A stretch of DNA of 64,000 nucleotides from Euwallacea fornicatus (Eukaryota; Arthropoda; Insecta; Coleoptera; Curculionidae). This document shows, piece after piece, positions 61,401 to 64,000 of the stretch. The translations under genes and the position numbers were made by a program. The notes beneath the pieces are model-generated. The model made no database searches. It saw only the letters and a list, made by a program, of their open reading frames with translations, and was not told the origin of the DNA. The stretch lies in assembly GCF_040115645.1 (NCBI RefSeq), contig NC_089575.1, positions 1,054,001 to 1,118,000 of the forward strand. The letters are read 5' to 3'. Every line of letters begins with the position of its first letter. The stretch's first letter is position 1.

Positions 61401-63824
61401 GACTCATCTACCCCATTGTTTCTCAGTCGATCTAATTGAAACTTTCACTATTCAATAGCAGATTTAGGAGATTTTTCAATTAAAAAATGCTTCGTGTTTG
61501 TTGATAAATCAACCGAAACTCTCTACAAAGGAACTTTTACCATTAACTCCTAAAAGGACTCGCGAAACGTGTAAATAGGGCTTTATGGAGGTTTCAGTCG
61601 TCAATAAAAATATAAATTTCGTCATCGACCAAGACCCTTTATTTGCTTCGTCATAATGGCAATAATAAAAACAAATTATTTAAATGCAATTGATATATTT
61701 GCATTTCAATACAGTCTAATGTGCTAACCGAACATTCATGATTCGACTTTTTATAAGTAGAATTTCCTGTTACTGTTAATTCGTAATTTTTCAGGATACA
61801 CACGTCTTTTACAACAGCTCAATGTACACCGACGCCTTGCTGGGACGGCAGTTTTGGGTGGATATTGATGCGGAAAAAGAGGGAAAAATACACGTGCTGT
61901 TATCGAATTCACATAGAAGAGCATCTGTAAGTATCTGATACAGACTACTCCTGTTGTAAAGTAAAAAAATATAGTAATATTCCTATCGGTGTTTTTAACT
62001 GCGTTTCCTGCGAAATGATTAAGGACATACGCTTGCATAATTCCGCATCAATTTGTCATGAATATGTTAATCACTTCTAATATAAAAGCCATGATGTTTG
62101 TTCTATAATAAAATATGCGGCAATGTTTAAAAAACATGGATTAAAACCGAAGGTTTTCTCAAGTATGCACGTTTTTCAGAATTCTCACATTATTCTCTAT
62201 AAACTGACGGTGAAATTGAGAAATTTGAAGCGCGGTTTTGTAGCGTTGTAACTCTGTGTAAAGAACCTCAATCGAAAGCAACTTCAGCGATTTTTAACGT
62301 CCTTTATCCTCTATAAATTAAAGTTGAAATCGAACAATCTGAATTGGGTCCTCGTCATAGAGAAATAGGGAGCCTAAATTTAATTACACAATTTATAGTT
62401 TAATTATTCGAATTGCAGACCGTAAAACTCTCATTTGCGTTCCCATTCTATGGACGTTATATCACAAACATTACTGTGGCCACTGGAGGATTCATCTACA
62501 TGGGAAATTACGTACACTCTTGGCTGGCAGCCACCCAGTATATTGCACCGTTGATGGCGAACTTCGACACGAGCACTTCGAATTCGAGTTTTGTAAAATA
62601 CGTCGATTCTGGTAATGTGAAAATATTCATTTAAGATTCGCTATTTTCATCGACATTTCAGGGAAAGCGTTTACAGTCTCCTGGGAGAATGTAATCCTGC
62701 AAGACAAACCTGGATTCGAATTCAGTTTCCAGACAACTTTACACTCAAACGGAGATATTGTGTTCGTTTACAAAAATGTACCATTACCCATTGATAGCAT
62801 TAATGAGCTGCATCATCCTGTAAAAGTGGGTTTATCTGATGCATATATTTTAGATCGCACTGTGTTCTGTAAGTGGAAAGAATGAAAGTTATTTTATCTA
62901 AACCGAAAATGTATCCATAGACGTCAGGCGGAAGACTATATTCGAATACCACAGGGTCAGCTTCATGAAGGATCAAATACGAAATTGGACTACAATTTAC
63001 CTAAAGGCTTTGCCTACTTGTTTGGACTTGTACAATTGTTCTGCTTGCCTAGATAATCGGATAAACCTCAATGTGAGTTGCTGAATGGGTTTTGGAGACG
63101 ATATTTTTTGGGTTATTCTCAAATAATTGTTTTAGTGCACGTGGTGTCCATCTCTGCACCAATGCTCTACAGGCCAAGATCGTAATCGCCAATACTGGCT
63201 GGACAACGGTTGCGAAAAGGAAAATATCACTCTGGAATACTCTTGCATGTTGTATGATGATCCCAAAATACCTTATCACACAAACGACAGCATAGGTTAC
63301 GAAGTGGAATCAGCCAAACTAAATGATGTCTACATAGGAAAGATCGGGCTTCAACGCCAGATGGATTTGGGATCTAGTGGCTACGTCGCCATATTATTCC
63401 TAGTGGCCATGATCATCGGATTTGCCGTATGGACCGCTTATGCCTATAGGAACCCACAAACCACCAGCGGACAAATTTTGATTCGGGTACGCAATATCGC
63501 CTGCTTTTGTATCTCCGGGCCCTATGGGTTGACAAGAACCATGAGCGTCTTTGTCAGATAATCAAACCATGTGCAAAATTTTTATACTAAATCAGTAATC
63601 ATTTTCATATGCATTTCACACTCTTCCTTCAAGTCTTCAAGCGTAACTAAAGGTAATTTGAATGTGTGTCAGTGTCCCTTCTTGTATGTCTATGTCTCAT
63701 CACTATAATTAGCAAATTTTTGCTTATAATTAAGTTTTGAATTTGTGGTTTTCAGTATCGGCCGAGTCAGTGGCGCTGGAGACGAGGTGAAGCCAGATAT
63801 ACGGCTGCCACAATACACATGTGA
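49493..63824 (+). CDS. PLXDC2: Plexin domain-containing protein (PLXDC1/2, TEM7 family)
   Basis: Nine coding exons: 49493-49592, 57871-58043, 58108-58392, 61795-61926, 62419-62611, 62662-62868, 62921-63072, 63136-63486, 63756-63824. 1662 nt, 553 residues, all phases consistent. Signal peptide at residues 1-30 (CLCIFLFIGICHAVAS). A family-specific linker carries a furin-like RHKR site near residue 58. The nidogen-like ectodomain has ATGGFIYMG, then ATQYIAPLMANFD, HHPVKVGLSDAY and VRRKTIFEYHRVSF. A Cys-rich PSI (plexin repeat) domain follows (PTCLDLYNCSACLDNR to WLDNGCEKEN). One membrane segment spans about residues 496-518 and the cytosolic tail is short (RPSQWRWRRGEARYTAA). Vertebrate members are type I membrane proteins reported as PEDF receptors. 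The symbol is family level; PLXDC1 versus PLXDC2 cannot be separated here. Poly(A)-signal-like AATAAA follows near 63868. Confidence 0.95.
49593..52133 (+). other. 5' part of PLXDC intron 1
   Basis: First 2.5 kb of an 8.3-kb intron. AT-rich, with short frames only. No transposase, RNA gene or alternative exon could be supported. Confidence 0.45.
52134..53668 (+). mobile_element. Tc3-like transposon relic with terminal repeats of about 150 bp
   Basis: 1.5-kb element in PLXDC intron 1. The inverted arms at 52134-52280 and about 53520-53668 share CCACCCCA near the tips and an inner block AAAATTATTTTAGGTTTTAC; the tips are diverged. Plus-strand frames at 52453-53432 match a Tc3 transposase: PRGKVLSQN (start codon now GTG), LVRLGDDYGRKKSTGRP, then VSWKKKWRQVVFSNENRFHLD (first catalytic Asp changed to Asn in FSNEN). 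Then DGFRYYFHDLRK, FIFQQDNTPVHT, a damaged SPDLN region and a final GATRY before TAA. Frameshifts and stops make it inactive. Confidence 0.88.
53750..54590. repeat. Degenerate satellite-like tandem repeat with embedded minisatellite
   Basis: Four diverged copies of a unit are marked by TGCACGTCACTGTTT-like cores at about 53754, 54033, 54217 and 54464. Each is followed at variable distance by a GGCGTAG-like core (about 53840, 54115, 54380, 54545). Unit spacing is 184-279 bp. Inside, 54291-54382 is a 23-bp minisatellite (GTAGTATAATAATCATTATT then GGC) present four times with very few differences, clearly younger than the large unit. Confidence 0.65.
54700..56763 (+). mobile_element. Mariner-like transposon relic with arms of about 385 bp
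   Basis: 2064-bp element with TA on both sides. The left tip is CAGGGCTGAGCGAAAAG; the right tip, inverted, is CAGGACTGATCGAAAG. The arms match over about 280 bp of noncoding end plus about 65 bp or more of the transposase 3' end. Plus-strand frames from about 55390 to the TAA at 56434-56436 fit an insect mariner-like transposase: ILFSDEATFYLNVVVNRHNY (first Asp), RFWSxENPYW, a damaged QQDGAPPH region, then GRLIGRHGTIE, and a final RRTFFSICHVK. Many stops and frameshifts. Confidence 0.88.
56764..57870 (+). other. 3' part of PLXDC intron 1
   Basis: About 1.1 kb before exon 2, holding an isolated element tip (CACCCTGTATGG near 56964) and a small hairpin, GGTGAATGA and its complement, at about 57281-57319. 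No gene. Confidence 0.4.
59199..60190 (-). pseudogene. Tc1-like transposase relic in PLXDC intron 3
   Basis: Minus-strand frames fit a second, different Tc1-like transposase. From N- to C-terminus: GRVARRKPFISKAS (end of the helix-turn-helix region, about 59840-59790), FVFGAVSAAGSRKLRFIEGI, VCLDILKQSLEQSA, FIFYRDNDLKH (catalytic region, second Asp retained), and a C-terminal SMSNRLKAVLKGRSLPDAY before the TAA at 59199-59201. The N-terminal half is badly broken. Terminal repeats were not resolved. Confidence 0.85.
60445..61600 (-). mobile_element. One-ended mariner-like relic in PLXDC intron 3
   Basis: A clear tip TA-CAGGGTGTCTCACACG occurs at 60443-60459. Inwards, on the minus strand at about 61060-60720, broken frames read LQSGWTTHIS (from the usual LQQDGAPPHF), then NNT, MGIKGPVQWLGKVSDLSPLD and FSCGDFLK. 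This is the C-terminal catalytic part of a mariner/IS630-type transposase. No matching right tip was found before exon 4 at 61795, so the right boundary is only approximate and the element is truncated or eroded. Confidence 0.75.
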
Positions 63825-64000
63825 TATTTTTAAGTATTTTAGTGTAATGTAGTGTAAATATGTTTGAAATAAAAAAAAGTAGCTATATTGCGCAAATGAC
63901 GAGCCTTTGAGTCGGGCAATATAAAGACGTTTTTGTAAACATGGACTGTGATAAATATGTTATAAATTGCGTCCGAAATTGACAATTAAGTAATAAATAT

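Noticed and set aside
1..64000. tRNA, rRNA, CRISPR or bacterial operon features
   Set aside because: No cloverleaf with a GGTTCRA-type loop, no conserved rRNA block and no regularly spaced repeat-spacer array was noticed. The gene structure is clearly eukaryotic.

Overview
The window is nuclear DNA from an insect, most likely a beetle or another holometabolous insect. The evidence is two genes with the insect-typical ZAD zinc-finger domain, short AT-rich spliceosomal introns (many 45-70 nt), orthologues of conserved animal genes, and a heavy load of decayed Tc1/mariner DNA transposons. I called no RNA gene, CRISPR array or bacterial-type feature. Coding regions were rebuilt by joining exons at GT-AG sites in a consistent phase. 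For eight of the nine genes the joined CDS length came out as a multiple of three at every internal junction I give. Two junctions (one in the FHA/Ki-67-like gene, one in FANCI) have alternative sites.

Layout. 1-2223: no recognisable gene. 2224-3211 (-): PQBP1, a splicing-associated WW protein. It is divergently arranged with an FHA, repeat-rich Ki-67-like protein (6077-12207, +; untranslated first exon ending at 3778). 12208-14827: gene-poor, with one MITE-like element. 14828-23631 (-): ZAD protein with 16 C2H2 fingers and 13 coding exons; its 4.1-kb intron contains a long-armed mariner relic. 24002-26976 (-): second ZAD protein, 11 fingers, 8 coding exons. 27555-28002 (-): SDHAF4. 29250-34596 (-): FANCI, 20 coding exons. 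35448-38818 (+): DHX16/Prp2 spliceosomal helicase, head to head with FANCI. 40184-43822 (-): mitochondrial HSP60, with an untranslated first exon and heat-shock elements near 44140-44370. 44430-49492: transposon-rich. 49493-63824 (+): plexin domain-containing protein (PLXDC family), whose 8.3-kb first intron and 3.4-kb third intron hold at least four transposon relics.

The host genes are mostly housekeeping: pre-mRNA splicing (PQBP1, DHX16), DNA crosslink repair (FANCI), mitochondrial folding and complex II assembly (HSP60, SDHAF4), probable mitotic chromosome biology (Ki-67-like), two probable transcription factors, and one membrane receptor. They are independent genes, although two head-to-head pairs probably share promoters.

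The most notable observations are: the FHA protein with three different internal repeat systems; a lysine-to-arginine change in FANCI at the position that aligns with the human monoubiquitination site; and a group of elements starting TA-CAGGGTGTC (or close variants) whose inverted arms run for hundreds of bases, one of which has absorbed the 3' end of its own transposase gene. I saw no clearly new multi-gene system.
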